DNA of 64,000 nt from Ignavibacteriaceae bacterium. Lineage in GTDB: Bacteria > Bacteroidota > Ignavibacteria > Ignavibacteriales > Ignavibacteriaceae. The position numbers and the translations under genes were made by a program. Within the stretch, counting starts at the first letter, position 1. Each line of letters starts with the position of its first letter. Where the stretch lies: contig WBUK01000010.1 of assembly GCA_008933765.1 (NCBI GenBank), forward strand, positions 1-64,000, given 5' to 3'. The notes beneath the pieces are model-generated. The model did no database searches. It worked only from the letters and a program-made list of their open reading frames with translations, and was not told the DNA's origin. Positions 16,701-25,218 of the stretch are shown one piece after another.

Positions 16701-18752
16701 TCTACTGTTCGCGTTATTACTAAAGATACCAAAACAGGTGAAGCTGTTAATAATGTTATCGCTACCAAAAACCTGCTTGTCCGTTTGGAAACACCCCGTT
16801 TTTTCAAAGAGGGCGATACAACAATGGTCGTGGCTAACATCCATAACTATCTTAATACTGACGCTGAAACGAAGGTTAAATTCAGTTTCACAAACCTGAC
16901 CCCTGTTTCTTTCGATGTGAAAGGTGTAACTGTATCAAAGAAAACAACCGACTCGTTCGAAGCCGTAATTTCATCCAAAGGTATAGCCACTGTTGAAATT
17001 AAAACGGCTGTGCCGTTTGTTAACTACAACAGCGAACTTTACATTGAAGCTATTTCTGATAAGGAATCTGACGCACTGAAGATACAAGTGCCCGTTATCC
17101 CAATAGGTATTAAGGCTACAAATTATCTGAACGATGCACTGCAGCAGGGAGAACCGGATAAAACGCTTGAGTTTACTATCCCAACCGGTGTTAATATGAA
17201 AACCGTCAGTCTCGCCCTTTCTGTTAGCCCAACCATAGCCGCAACACTTCTCAGCTCATTGGATGGATTAGTGGACTACCCTTACGGCTGCGTGGAACAG
17301 ACAATGAGCCGATTTTTACCGGCGCTTATCGTCTCAAATTCTTTCAAAAAACTTGGCGTACCGTTATCTTCTTCAACGATGGAAAAAATGCCCAATGTTA
17401 TAAGCAAAGGGCTTGAGCGCCTCTACGACGCTCAAAACAGCCGGGGCGGATGGGGCTGGTGGAAAAACGACCCGACCAACTACTACATGACCGCTTATGT
17501 GATGTACGGTCTGAATATGGCGAAGAATTTAGGCTATTCTATCAACACTTCCGTTTTCGATAAAGGCTTGGCTGCCCTTGAAAACTCACTTTCTGAAAAG
17601 AATGTTGATAAAGTTACCGCCGCATACGCCGCCTGGGTCTATTCAGGTATTAATCGCAATGCACGCAATATTAAACCTTTCCTGAAACTTACGGATGACC
17701 TGCTTGCTGATTCCTTAGACGCATATTCAACATCACTGCTCGGGCTTACCTTTATAAATATCGATGATTTTGCCACCGCAAAAGAGATTTATAAACGACT
17801 GTTGCAAACCGCTAACGACGACCAAAACTTCATCTCCTGGGGAAATGACGGTTATTATACCTGGCAGAACGATAAAATTCAGGCTACTGCTTCAGCTTTA
17901 AGATTTATTATCGCCGTTGACTCAACCTCACCCGCAATATTGAAAGCCGCCAATTTCCTCATCCGCGAACAAAAAGGGAAAGGATGGCTTTCGACTCAGC
18001 AGACTGCTAATGTTCTCTTCGCTCTTACTGATTACCTTTTGCTCACCCATGAATTAGAGCCGGACTTTTCTGCGGAAATATTCCTCAACGGAAAGCAGGT
18101 GAAAAAAGTATCGTTCGATGCAGCCAACATGAACCCCGCTGTGGTGGTTTTAACTCCTGATGGTACTTCTGTACCATTTATCTACGGCAAAAACACGATT
18201 AAAATTGTTAAAAAAGGGAAAGGTGTGATGTATCTCGGCGGGGAGAATACACTTTATTACCCCGACATTTCATTTGTTAAAGAAAATAAATTCACCGTTA
18301 CTAAAGAAGTTTTCAAGTTGATCGAAACAAAAACGGGCAATAGTATTTTTTACAACAAGGCTATTCCCGATAAAGTGGTTACGGGTGACTTATTGCTCGT
18401 GAAAATCAGAGTGAAAACGAACCGGACTAACGACCAGTTTCTGATGGTTGAAGATATGCTGCCCGCCGGATTCGAATTGGTGAAAGAAGATTACCTGTAC
18501 AATATTAAAGGAGAACAAGACCATACCGGCTACTGGCCCGGTTACTGGAACCGCTTTTACGCCGATCAGGAAGTGCGGGACTCGAAAATCACTTTCTTTG
18601 TTACTTACGCACCACAAGAGATGGAGTTTTCTTATATCCTAAGAGCCCAACTGCCCGGGTATTATACCGTTGCCTCGGTCTATGCAGGGCTGATGTACTA
18701 CCCCGAAATGCGGGGTTATGGGAATCGTACCCTGTTCAGGATTTCACAATAG
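13710..18752 (+). CDS. alpha-2-macroglobulin-family protein with thioester
   Basis: A very large (1680 residues) secreted or membrane-tethered protein of the bacterial alpha-2-macroglobulin family, which traps proteases in the periplasm. The N-terminus is a signal peptide or anchor (hydrophobic 8-28). Many beta-sandwich MG-type domains follow. The late-half FWAPSVITDRSGEATVSF segment is the typical macroglobulin domain. The CxEQ thioester is intact: C1194-V-E-Q1197 in YPYGCVEQTM, followed by alpha-helical repeats with SRGGWGWW and a C-terminal receptor-binding-like part. A GAGAAG sequence precedes the ATG. No penicillin-binding protein 1C gene, its usual partner, is adjacent. Lacks a lipobox, so membrane attachment may be by the N-terminal helix. 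Confidence 0.92.
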   Translation: MLHKKYYPMVFALLIAFGAYAGLNISTASLQSGLKENGSPGNTGTSLNGQTTHGSFTSFLGKNGTVTGKEQPKLFRMAANGQFMPGDSVSFIMMNNTENEDFSFTIFRIADEINFINDYFSSRTFGRFDILRDETAYIKYMEKVREFRQKITPSAELYHEPSKISAGIFSKPGIYAIRAVSGGKVAWLPLYISSKMMIIKKGDNAILVFTVDAKTGEILNSTTTSLYSEGKSVREVTPDNQGLSLIPLQDLNKSEIKTGLITSVVEGELVYSDPYFSFSEEEPVSYYSSIFTNQPVYRPGANVFFKGIIRFKIRGEMDFPSNEKIKVRVTDPSGTEIYKEELTLDEYGSFYSSVQTKTSFKPGTYYINAEYQNRWFGSTFTLEEYKKPEFKVDVQFKKNSYFMGEKITGSVKAGYFFGQPVAGASVKVRVLRKPYFTPWWLGSPYAWFYRYWDNYSRGNYEYVGELNGTLNADGYYDFDFDTDEDSTAGYSYSFQANVTDASKREIAGTGSVNVTLTDLIITAGTDRWFVKPGEEIYITANSYTADMSPKETELAVSVSKITYDNGDPNSKTVFETTVKTDVRGVAKIPYTPTEEGDYSVTLTGAGSNDKITTAETSFRCFSRKYAYYWWRSFNNSEIVTDKEAYLPGDTIKAVIYLPEKPKEGVVVIEQNSIISYHRVSVNDGLAEFNTVAAKEWAPAVNISFLAGANSNLIYTIKRVGIINDEAKLSVSITPSEPNFKPGAEAEFLVKVTDKYGKAVKGAQVAFGTADEAIYSVKPDNTEPLYDSFYPVEWYSTQTSSSLEGKYGQSMSRPLTLIDLDYNPKGRTSGNSSIEVKLKFDNFEEVGDKVKLLVTNGSLIKTQPYDGMNFTKFTDLPGGEFDICILTQNIVYPIKRVYVSENKSIAEEIYMEPLIEELNMYFSGYMAGGGAYAEDMALTKQGARNENAPSPDEENSSATVQVRENFVDSPFWAPSVITDRSGEATVSFNLPDNLTSWRSTVRVITKDTKTGEAVNNVIATKNLLVRLETPRFFKEGDTTMVVANIHNYLNTDAETKVKFSFTNLTPVSFDVKGVTVSKKTTDSFEAVISSKGIATVEIKTAVPFVNYNSELYIEAISDKESDALKIQVPVIPIGIKATNYLNDALQQGEPDKTLEFTIPTGVNMKTVSLALSVSPTIAATLLSSLDGLVDYPYGCVEQTMSRFLPALIVSNSFKKLGVPLSSSTMEKMPNVISKGLERLYDAQNSRGGWGWWKNDPTNYYMTAYVMYGLNMAKNLGYSINTSVFDKGLAALENSLSEKNVDKVTAAYAAWVYSGINRNARNIKPFLKLTDDLLADSLDAYSTSLLGLTFINIDDFATAKEIYKRLLQTANDDQNFISWGNDGYYTWQNDKIQATASALRFIIAVDSTSPAILKAANFLIREQKGKGWLSTQQTANVLFALTDYLLLTHELEPDFSAEIFLNGKQVKKVSFDAANMNPAVVVLTPDGTSVPFIYGKNTIKIVKKGKGVMYLGGENTLYYPDISFVKENKFTVTKEVFKLIETKTGNSIFYNKAIPDKVVTGDLLLVKIRVKTNRTNDQFLMVEDMLPAGFELVKEDYLYNIKGEQDHTGYWPGYWNRFYADQEVRDSKITFFVTYAPQEMEFSYILRAQLPGYYTVASVYAGLMYYPEMRGYGNRTLFRISQ

Positions 18753-18826
18753 TCCGCTAAATGCGAGGACAAAACTACTTCCTGGAATACTTGAAAGTAT
18801 TCAGAATTTCACAATAGTCCGCTGAA
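18735..18826 (+). repeat. 27-base repeat of the macroglobulin gene end, 65-bp period
   Basis: Bases 18735-18761, spanning the stop codon, reappear with two changes at 18800-18826. Both carry TTTCACAATAGTCCGCT. The second copy is non-coding. Another example of tandem duplication touching a gene 3' end. Confidence 0.85.
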
Positions 18827-18842
18827 CCGGTTTATTGTTTTG

Positions 18843-18880
18843 CGGGGAAATATTGCGTTGACAAACGCCTTGTTTCCCCG
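18843..18880. terminator. hairpin between convergent genes
   Basis: Outer stem CGGGGAAA / TTTCCCCG with an inner stem GCGTT / AACGC. It sits between the ends of the macroglobulin gene and the LytR-type gene. No strong T-run follows on either strand, so terminator function is uncertain. Confidence 0.45.
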
Positions 18881-18892
18881 GGGGTTAAAAAC

Positions 18893-19618
18893 CTAAAGTG
18901 AAAGCATTTCCTTAAATTTTATCGACTGACGGCGGGAAACCTCTATTTTCTTGCCGTCTTTCATTTTTACGAGCAATCCACCGTTCAGCCAAGGCTCTAT
19001 ATTTTCTATATATTTAAGGTTGATTATGTGCTTTCTGTTTGCACGGAAAAAGGTTTTGCTGTCTAAGCGCTCATCTAAGTAATTCAGCGTTTTTAAAATA
19101 AGGGGTTTGTTCTCCCGGAAAAACAGCCGTACATAATTTCCTTCAGACTCAAACAGCCGCACTTCTTCCAATTTAACGAACCAGCACCTGTCACCGTCTT
19201 TCACAAAAACCTGATCGTCACTTCGCAGTTGCTTGGAAATCTTTCTGATGTCAAGCTCTTCATCTTCGGGGTTTTCAATTTTAACCTTTTTAATCGCTTC
19301 TGAAAGCCGTGCCGGTTCAATCGGCTTTAGCAAATAGTCAAGCGCATTAAACTCAAAGGCTTTAATTGCGTATTCATCATACGCCGTGGTGAAAATCACC
19401 CTCGGTGACCGATCCAACTCCTCGAGCAAATCAAACCCTGATTTACCCGGCATCTGTATATCAAGAAAAACAACATCAGGCTCGTGGTGCTTAATCTTTT
19501 CAACCCCCTCATCCACATTCGCCGCCTCATCCACCACTTCAATATCCGGGTACTCGGAAAGAAGCCGTTTAAGTTCATTTCTTGCCAAGCGTTCATCATC
19601 AACTATGATAGCTTTCAT
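18893..19618 (-). CDS. LytTR-family response regulator
   Basis: Cytoplasmic DNA-binding response regulator paired with the kinase gene just upstream. 241 residues from ATG at 19618 (MKAIIVDDERLAR). The frame is open to 19741, but those residues precede the conserved receiver start. The receiver domain has D53 as phospho-acceptor (VVFLDIQMPG) and the conserved K in LLKPIEP. The LytTR DNA-binding domain covers about 135-240 (RLFESEGNYVRLF and FFRANRKHIINL). The start lies 20 bases inside the kinase gene, so the two are translationally coupled. Targets are unknown; members often control envelope genes. Confidence 0.94.
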   Translation of the reverse strand: MKAIIVDDERLARNELKRLLSEYPDIEVVDEAANVDEGVEKIKHHEPDVVFLDIQMPGKSGFDLLEELDRSPRVIFTTAYDEYAIKAFEFNALDYLLKPIEPARLSEAIKKVKIENPEDEELDIRKISKQLRSDDQVFVKDGDRCWFVKLEEVRLFESEGNYVRLFFRENKPLILKTLNYLDERLDSKTFFRANRKHIINLKYIENIEPWLNGGLLVKMKDGKKIEVSRRQSIKFKEMLSL

Positions 19619-20708
19619 TTTCTCTGCCTCCGATTGGAATTTTAATAACTGCCTCAACCATCTTTTCTGCATTTTTAATCGTGAAAGAGGCTTTTTCACC
19701 ATACAACAACGAAAGCCGATGCTTCGTGTTAGCCAACCCAAACCCTTTCGAGTTGTTCATCTCAGCCTCATTAAGGTTACCCGAATTTGAAATCTTAATA
19801 ATCAAGTTGTCACCATTTTTTGCTGCTTTCACGCTTATGCTCCCCCCTTTTGGAAGCTTTGATATCCCGTGCTTTATACCGTTTTCTACTAAAGTCTGAA
19901 CCATCATTGGAGGAATTTCAACAAAATAAACAGCCGGCTCGATATCCACGGAAAAACGAAGCCGCTCTTCGTATCTCACCTGTTCAAGCGTTAAATAGTC
20001 GTTTACGGTTTTAATTTCATCCTCAAGCGGTACTGTTTCACTCCGCTCTACATTCAATGAATACCTGAAAATATTTGAAAGTTGTGTTATCGAGCGTTTC
20101 GCTTTTTCAGGGTCTTCCTCAATCAGTGCCCTTATTCCGTTCATGGCATTGAACATGAAGTGGGGGTTAAGCTGCGATTTAAGCGTTTTCAACTCAAAAT
20201 CTTTAACCGCTGCTTCCCAAACAAACCGCTCAATTTCTGCCTGTTGAAAATTTTCGAAATAATGTATCGTGAAATAAATCAACGACCAAAGCAGCATTAT
20301 TATGGAAAGATTTATCCAGTGCATTAACAAAAAGGGAAGTGAGTTCGAAAGCTGTTGAAAATCAAAATTGAGATTAGAATCAAAATAGAAAGGAAGTGAA
20401 ATTATTATCACTATCGCAATTCCGCAAACCATTGCACCAAACACTAATCTGGGAGCTAAGTACTTAAGCTCCAAGTGCAGCCAGTTTAGTTTTATTATCA
20501 ACATTCTAAAAAGGTGCGAAACCGCGATGCCCGCAATTATTATCAAAACTACCGAACTTATCATCGTCCAGTTGATTAATGTCTCTCTTTCACGCCCAAA
20601 ACGCATCGTTGCCATAATCAACAGATTTAGCACACCATAGCCTCCCCAGCCGACTATCTGCAGTAGCCCGTAAAATTTCAGTCGGTTATCGCGTAAAAGA
20701 TCGATCAT
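19599..20708 (-). CDS. LytS-type sensor histidine kinase
   Basis: Membrane sensor kinase of the His_kinase (PF06580) type that phosphorylates the adjacent LytTR regulator. 369 residues: four hydrophobic helices in 1-150, a short linker, then the phospho-acceptor H183 in LKSQLNPHFMFN, and a GHKL ATPase domain with VENGIKHGI (N-box) and the GFGLANTKHRL glycine motif. The ATG at 20708 falls within the first copy of a 68-bp tandem duplication. The ligand-sensing part is just the membrane helices. Confidence 0.93.
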   Translation of the reverse strand: MIDLLRDNRLKFYGLLQIVGWGGYGVLNLLIMATMRFGRERETLINWTMISSVVLIIIAGIAVSHLFRMLIIKLNWLHLELKYLAPRLVFGAMVCGIAIVIIISLPFYFDSNLNFDFQQLSNSLPFLLMHWINLSIIMLLWSLIYFTIHYFENFQQAEIERFVWEAAVKDFELKTLKSQLNPHFMFNAMNGIRALIEEDPEKAKRSITQLSNIFRYSLNVERSETVPLEDEIKTVNDYLTLEQVRYEERLRFSVDIEPAVYFVEIPPMMVQTLVENGIKHGISKLPKGGSISVKAAKNGDNLIIKISNSGNLNEAEMNNSKGFGLANTKHRLSLLYGEKASFTIKNAEKMVEAVIKIPIGGRENESYHS

Positions 20709-20837
20709 CCTGAAACAAGACCTTATTCGTAAGTGAAATGTTTAATTTGTTCACCGTTTTTCTCAATTTCGATCATCCTGAAACAAGACCTTATTCGTAA
20801 GTGAAATGTTTAATTTGTTCACCGTTTTTCTCAATTT
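20702..20837. repeat. 68-bp exact tandem duplication between amn and the LytS-type kinase
   Basis: Copies 20702-20769 and 20770-20837 are identical. The right copy holds the real end and stop of the AMP nucleosidase gene; the left copy repeats that end as non-coding DNA and carries the kinase start codon. A third partial copy (CGGTCATC against CGATCATC) follows, giving 7-8 bp of near-identity at both junctions, as expected for slippage between short repeats. Confidence 0.96.
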
Positions 20838-21570
20838 CGGTCATCGCTTCAACTCCAATTTCAAGGTGAAGTGAAACGAACTTTTTGGTCACTTCTTTAT
20901 CCGACTCCTCAGTTTTAATCCCCTCGGGAATCATCGGGACATCTGAAACCAGTAACAGCGCACCGCGTGGAATCTGGTTAACAAACCCCACAGTGAAGAG
21001 CGTTGCAGTTTCCATATCAATCCCAATTGCGTTAGTTTCCTTCAGATATTCCTTAAAATCGTCATCCCACTCCCAGAGCCGCCGGTTGGTAGTGTAAATC
21101 ACGCCGGTTCGGTATTCCAAATCGCGGTCAACAATTTTCTGCGAAACAAACTTATGCAACTTAAAAGAAGGAAGTGCAGGCACTTCCGGCAGTGCGTAGT
21201 CGTTGCTTGTTCCCTCCCCCCTGATAGCAGCAATCGGGAGAATGAAATAGCCTAATTCGGTAGATCTTTTTAAGCCGCCACACTTCCCAAGAAACAAAAC
21301 TCCTTTCGGGTCAACAGCGGTCAGCAGGTCCATAATAGTTGCTGCATTTGCCGAGCCCATTCCAAAGTTTATTATCGTAAGCCCGTCGTTGTTTGTGGCG
21401 GCTTGCATCGGGTAGCCTTCGCCATTTAAATTGCACTTGAATTTATCGGCAAACCGCTCTACATAGTCGTTGAAATTCGTCAGCAGAATATAGTCACCGA
21501 ACTGACTCAACGGGGTTCCTGTATATCTTGGAAGCCAGTTACGGGCTATATCCGTTTTTGTTCTCATCAT
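20791..21570 (-). CDS. amn: AMP nucleosidase
   Basis: Hydrolyses AMP to adenine and ribose 5-phosphate, controlling adenylate pools. 259 residues, the length of the short form found in Bacteroidota, which lacks the N-terminal regulatory domain of the enterobacterial enzyme. Motifs: NWLPRYTGTPLSQFGDYILL near the N-terminus, INFGMGSANAATIMDLL, FLGKCGGLK, and the nucleoside-phosphorylase-type IGIDMETATLF and LLVSDVPM. Two adjacent ATGs (21570 and 21567) are equally possible. Its 3' end is duplicated downstream. Confidence 0.92.
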   Translation of the reverse strand: MMRTKTDIARNWLPRYTGTPLSQFGDYILLTNFNDYVERFADKFKCNLNGEGYPMQAATNNDGLTIINFGMGSANAATIMDLLTAVDPKGVLFLGKCGGLKRSTELGYFILPIAAIRGEGTSNDYALPEVPALPSFKLHKFVSQKIVDRDLEYRTGVIYTTNRRLWEWDDDFKEYLKETNAIGIDMETATLFTVGFVNQIPRGALLLVSDVPMIPEGIKTEESDKEVTKKFVSLHLEIGVEAMTEIEKNGEQIKHFTYE

Positions 21571-21721
21571 ACTTTTGTTACCAATATCTCCCTGTTTTTA
21601 TTCCGGCCTTTCTTAAAAAGATTAAAAAAATTAAACATAATAAAAAAATTATGCCGCTTATAAGAATAAACGGTCTAAAAGATTAAGCATGCTAAAAAAG
21701 TAAACTGAACAAGAAGTTTAA

Positions 21722-23113
21722 TTACATTTTAGCTGAAATCATCTCTTCAGGTCTTACAATTTGGTCGAATTGCTCTGAAGTAAGCAAACCAAGTTCCAAA
21801 GCAGCCTCTTTCAATGTTTTATTCTCTTTATGAGCCTTTTTAGCAATTTTAGCCGCATTATCGTAACCAATGTGCGGGTTAAGCGAAGTTACAAGCATTA
21901 AAGAGTTGGTAACATGTTTTTCGATGTTAACCCTGTTGGCTACAATCCCCACGACACAATGGTCCGTGAAGCTCTCACAGGCATCAGATAAAAGCCTTAC
22001 CGATTGAAGCACATTATAAATCATAACAGGTTTGAACACATTAAGCTCGAAATTACCGGATGCGCCGCCAAAATTAACGGCTACATCGTTCCCGAATACC
22101 TGAGCACATACCATCGTCATCGCTTCCGATTGAGTGGGGTTTACTTTACCCGGCATTATCGAACTGCCCGGCTCGTTCTCAGGGAGATTTAATTCCCCAA
22201 TTCCTGAACGGGGACCTGACCCCAGCCACCGGACATCATTTGCTATCTTCATCAGCGAAGCAGCAAGCGTTTTTAATACCCCGTGAAGATTCACCAAAGC
22301 GTCATGTGCGGCAAGCGACTCAAACTTGTTCGGTGCACTGACAAACGGCAAGCCGGCTAATTCAGCAATCTTTGCGGCTGCTTTCTCCGGGAAATCCGGG
22401 TGTGTGTTCAGACCCGTTCCTACCGCCGTTCCGCCGAGTGCCAGTTCATAAACCCACGGCAGTGCGTCGTCTATTCTTTTTAAACCGTTGGTTAACTGCT
22501 GTACATAACCGCTGAACTCCTGCCCAAGTGTCAGCGGTGTTGCATCCATCAGGTGCGTTCTTCCGATTTTAATAATATCTTTAAATTCTTCCGATTTTAC
22601 AGCAAGTGCGTCACGAAGTTTGGTTACCATCGGAATTAGTTTTTCATTTACTGCCATTGCTGCTGCAATGTGCATTGCAGTCGGGAATGTATCGTTGGAA
22701 GATTGCGCTTTATTCACATCATCATTCGGGTGGATCGGCTTCTTGCTTCCGATAACACCCCCGGCAAGTTCAATAGCACGGTTCGCAATAACCTCATTCA
22801 CATTCATGTTCGATTGAGTGCCGCTGCCGGTTTGCCAAACAGATAACGGAAAATTACCCTCTAATTTGCCGTCTATAACTTCCTGAGCCGCACGGGCTAT
22901 TAAATCTCTTTTTTCTGCAGGCAGTAAACCAAGCTCGCTGTTTGTTAACGCTGCCGCTTTTTTCAAAATCCCGAAAGCTTTTATCAGCTCACGCGGCATT
23001 TTTTCTTCACCTATCTTGAAATTAATCAGCGATCGACCGGTTTGTGCACCGTAATATTTATCAGAGGGAACCTGCACTTCCCCCATCGTGTCAGTTTCTG
23101 TTCTGTAGTTCAT
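21722..23113 (-). CDS. fumC: fumarate hydratase, class II
   Basis: Reversible hydration of fumarate to malate in the TCA cycle; an iron-independent homotetramer. 463 residues from ATG at 23113, which follows GGAGATCAAA; the frame reaches 23125 but the extra four residues precede the conserved [16 protein letters not shown]. Signature [13 protein letters not shown] is intact, as are [13 protein letters not shown], the [16 protein letters not shown] region (catalytic His of the family) and [14 protein letters not shown]. Aspartate ammonia-lyase is the main alternative, but the motifs match fumarase. Confidence 0.95.
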   Translation of the reverse strand: MNYRTETDTMGEVQVPSDKYYGAQTGRSLINFKIGEEKMPRELIKAFGILKKAAALTNSELGLLPAEKRDLIARAAQEVIDGKLEGNFPLSVWQTGSGTQSNMNVNEVIANRAIELAGGVIGSKKPIHPNDDVNKAQSSNDTFPTAMHIAAAMAVNEKLIPMVTKLRDALAVKSEEFKDIIKIGRTHLMDATPLTLGQEFSGYVQQLTNGLKRIDDALPWVYELALGGTAVGTGLNTHPDFPEKAAAKIAELAGLPFVSAPNKFESLAAHDALVNLHGVLKTLAASLMKIANDVRWLGSGPRSGIGELNLPENEPGSSIMPGKVNPTQSEAMTMVCAQVFGNDVAVNFGGASGNFELNVFKPVMIYNVLQSVRLLSDACESFTDHCVVGIVANRVNIEKHVTNSLMLVTSLNPHIGYDNAAKIAKKAHKENKTLKEAALELGLLTSEQFDQIVRPEEMISAKM

Positions 23114-23232
23114 TTTGATCTCCAAAAAAAATAAATTGTCAGATACTAAAATATGAGTTGATTTGCATTAAGCCCTCTGTTCAATAAAATTTTACTCGTT
23201 TTATCCTTTTATGCTTTCATTTTTTCTGAAAT

Positions 23233-25218
23233 TTGTCTTATATTAAGACACTAATTCTACTCGTTTTTAATAACTGTTTAGCCCTAAGCCGGGCGGAGTG
23301 TCAAAAGATCAACCGAAACAATAAACCTGCGCTTTCTCTTCTTCTGGAAGTTAATGAAGAAAAAGGCGTTAAGATAATTTATAGTGAAGGAAAAGCCGCT
23401 GCTAAAGCTGAGGCTTTAATCAACCTTTCTGCCCATGATATTGTCGATCAGGGCACTTTTGAAAGGCTGATTGACGAGCTTAAAGAAAATCTTAATTTCT
23501 CTGCCGCTGTTTTCAAAACGGTGGAAGACCTCAGAACTCCCGGTGCAGCTTTTTATGAAGTCGAGTTTTCTGCCCTTTCTACCCCTCATCCTAAAGAACT
23601 AACTGAACCGAAAAGACTTAAAACCAATATTAAATCGGATAAAATTGAGACATCTGAAGCAGAACTGCCGCTGAATCTGTTGAATAAAGAGGTTGATTTC
23701 CCCGGAACTCTGTTCTTTACCGTCGTTCCCGATCCGCTTAGAGTAGTTGATATACACGGAGACTTCGTCTCTTTCTTCAAGGGTAACGATCACCCCGAAA
23801 GCTTTTCTGTTACTAAACTGATGAGAATGATTCACCCGGCTGACCTCAAAGGGTTCAAAACTAAATTTCGAGCCGCTATCGATGGCGTTCGCGACGAATT
23901 TTACTACAGAATTTACACCGCAGACCAGCAAATTAAGCACCTTCGACACTTCGTTTATGCAAAAAGAGAAGGGGAAAGGTTAGTGGCTATCGCAAACCTA
24001 CTCATCGATTCTTCAGGCGACAGAGAATTAGTCAACCGCCTGATGAGGTCGGAGGAAAAACTGAAAGTACTCTTTGAAACTGCCGATGATCTCATTTTTA
24101 TACTCGACCATAGCGGCAACTTTTCATCAGTAAACGAACTCGGGGCGTTGTCTTTAGAATTTGTACCCGCAGAGATGACCGGAAAACATTTCATCTCTTT
24201 CATTCACGAGGATGAAAGGGCGGCTATTACCAACTCTTTCAAACAGCTGCTTAAATCACCAGGCGCTATTACTTTTGAAGCTGCCTTTCTGACTAAATAC
24301 GGCAAAAAATTAACTTTTGAAATTAACGCCCGACCCGTTTACTCACAAAAAAACAGGTTCGACGGTATCGTGGGGATCGGCAGAAATGTTACTTCCCGTA
24401 TTAACGATCAGGAAATGATGAACGACCTGAACAATAAACTCATCGAGGCTAACAGAATCATTTCTATCGAGAGAGACCGCGTTAAACAAAGGATTTCTGT
24501 GCTTGAAGAACTTAACCAGCTGAAAAGCGAGTTTGTTGCCAACATTTCCCACGAACTTAGAACACCGCTTGCCTCTATTATTGGATTTTCTGAAACTATA
24601 GATTCCGATTCAGATATGCCTGAATCTGTAAGGGCTGATTTTAACAAGATTATTCTGACAGAGTCGAAAAGGCTCGCTGAACTTATCAACGATGTGCTCG
24701 ATATTTCAAAACTTGAAGGCGGCAAAATTGACCTTGAAAAAACAGATTTCGACGCCGTTGAACTGATTAAAGATATTGTAGGCAAATATAAAAACCAGGC
24801 GGATGGCAAATCGATACAAATCACTGAAGACTATCCCATCGAAAGTGTGATTCTAAACGGCGACAGAAACAGAATACAGCAAGCGTTCGATAATATTTTT
24901 GAAAACTCACTAAAATTTACTCCTCCCGGCGGAAGAATTACCGTCTTCTTAAGGGTAAGAAACAACGAACTTGAAACTATTATCAGCGACACCGGTATTG
25001 GCATCCCAAAAGACGATTTGCCACACATCTTTCAGAAATTCTACAAAGTTGCAAGGGCGGATAACACAACCCCCGGCTCCGGCTTGGGGCTTTCTTTAGT
25101 CAAACAAATAATCGATCATCATCGGGGTTTCATTAGTATCCAGTCTGAAGAAGGCAACGGCACAACCGTTATTATCAAACTTCAGTTAATACCCAGAAGG
25201 TTCGTAAGCAATGGATAA
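23233..25218 (+). CDS. PAS-domain sensor histidine kinase, start uncertain
   Basis: Soluble-looking kinase partnered with the sigma-54 activator that overlaps it by 8 bases. 661 residues if started at TTG 23233. There is no in-frame ATG for about 195 codons. An alternative is around 23300, where GGAG at 23295-23298 lies nine bases before an in-frame ATC. Layout: an N-terminal domain of no recognised family (about 25-150), a PAS-like domain (about 155-270), a second PAS (about 275-400), a coiled linker, HisKA with H440 in ANISHELRTP, and a GHKL ATPase with NIFENSLKF, DTGIGIP and GSGLGLSLV. No membrane helix beyond the doubtful first 20 residues. The signal is unknown. Confidence 0.9.
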   Translation: MSYIKTLILLVFNNCLALSRAECQKINRNNKPALSLLLEVNEEKGVKIIYSEGKAAAKAEALINLSAHDIVDQGTFERLIDELKENLNFSAAVFKTVEDLRTPGAAFYEVEFSALSTPHPKELTEPKRLKTNIKSDKIETSEAELPLNLLNKEVDFPGTLFFTVVPDPLRVVDIHGDFVSFFKGNDHPESFSVTKLMRMIHPADLKGFKTKFRAAIDGVRDEFYYRIYTADQQIKHLRHFVYAKREGERLVAIANLLIDSSGDRELVNRLMRSEEKLKVLFETADDLIFILDHSGNFSSVNELGALSLEFVPAEMTGKHFISFIHEDERAAITNSFKQLLKSPGAITFEAAFLTKYGKKLTFEINARPVYSQKNRFDGIVGIGRNVTSRINDQEMMNDLNNKLIEANRIISIERDRVKQRISVLEELNQLKSEFVANISHELRTPLASIIGFSETIDSDSDMPESVRADFNKIILTESKRLAELINDVLDISKLEGGKIDLEKTDFDAVELIKDIVGKYKNQADGKSIQITEDYPIESVILNGDRNRIQQAFDNIFENSLKFTPPGGRITVFLRVRNNELETIISDTGIGIPKDDLPHIFQKFYKVARADNTTPGSGLGLSLVKQIIDHHRGFISIQSEEGNGTTVIIKLQLIPRRFVSNG

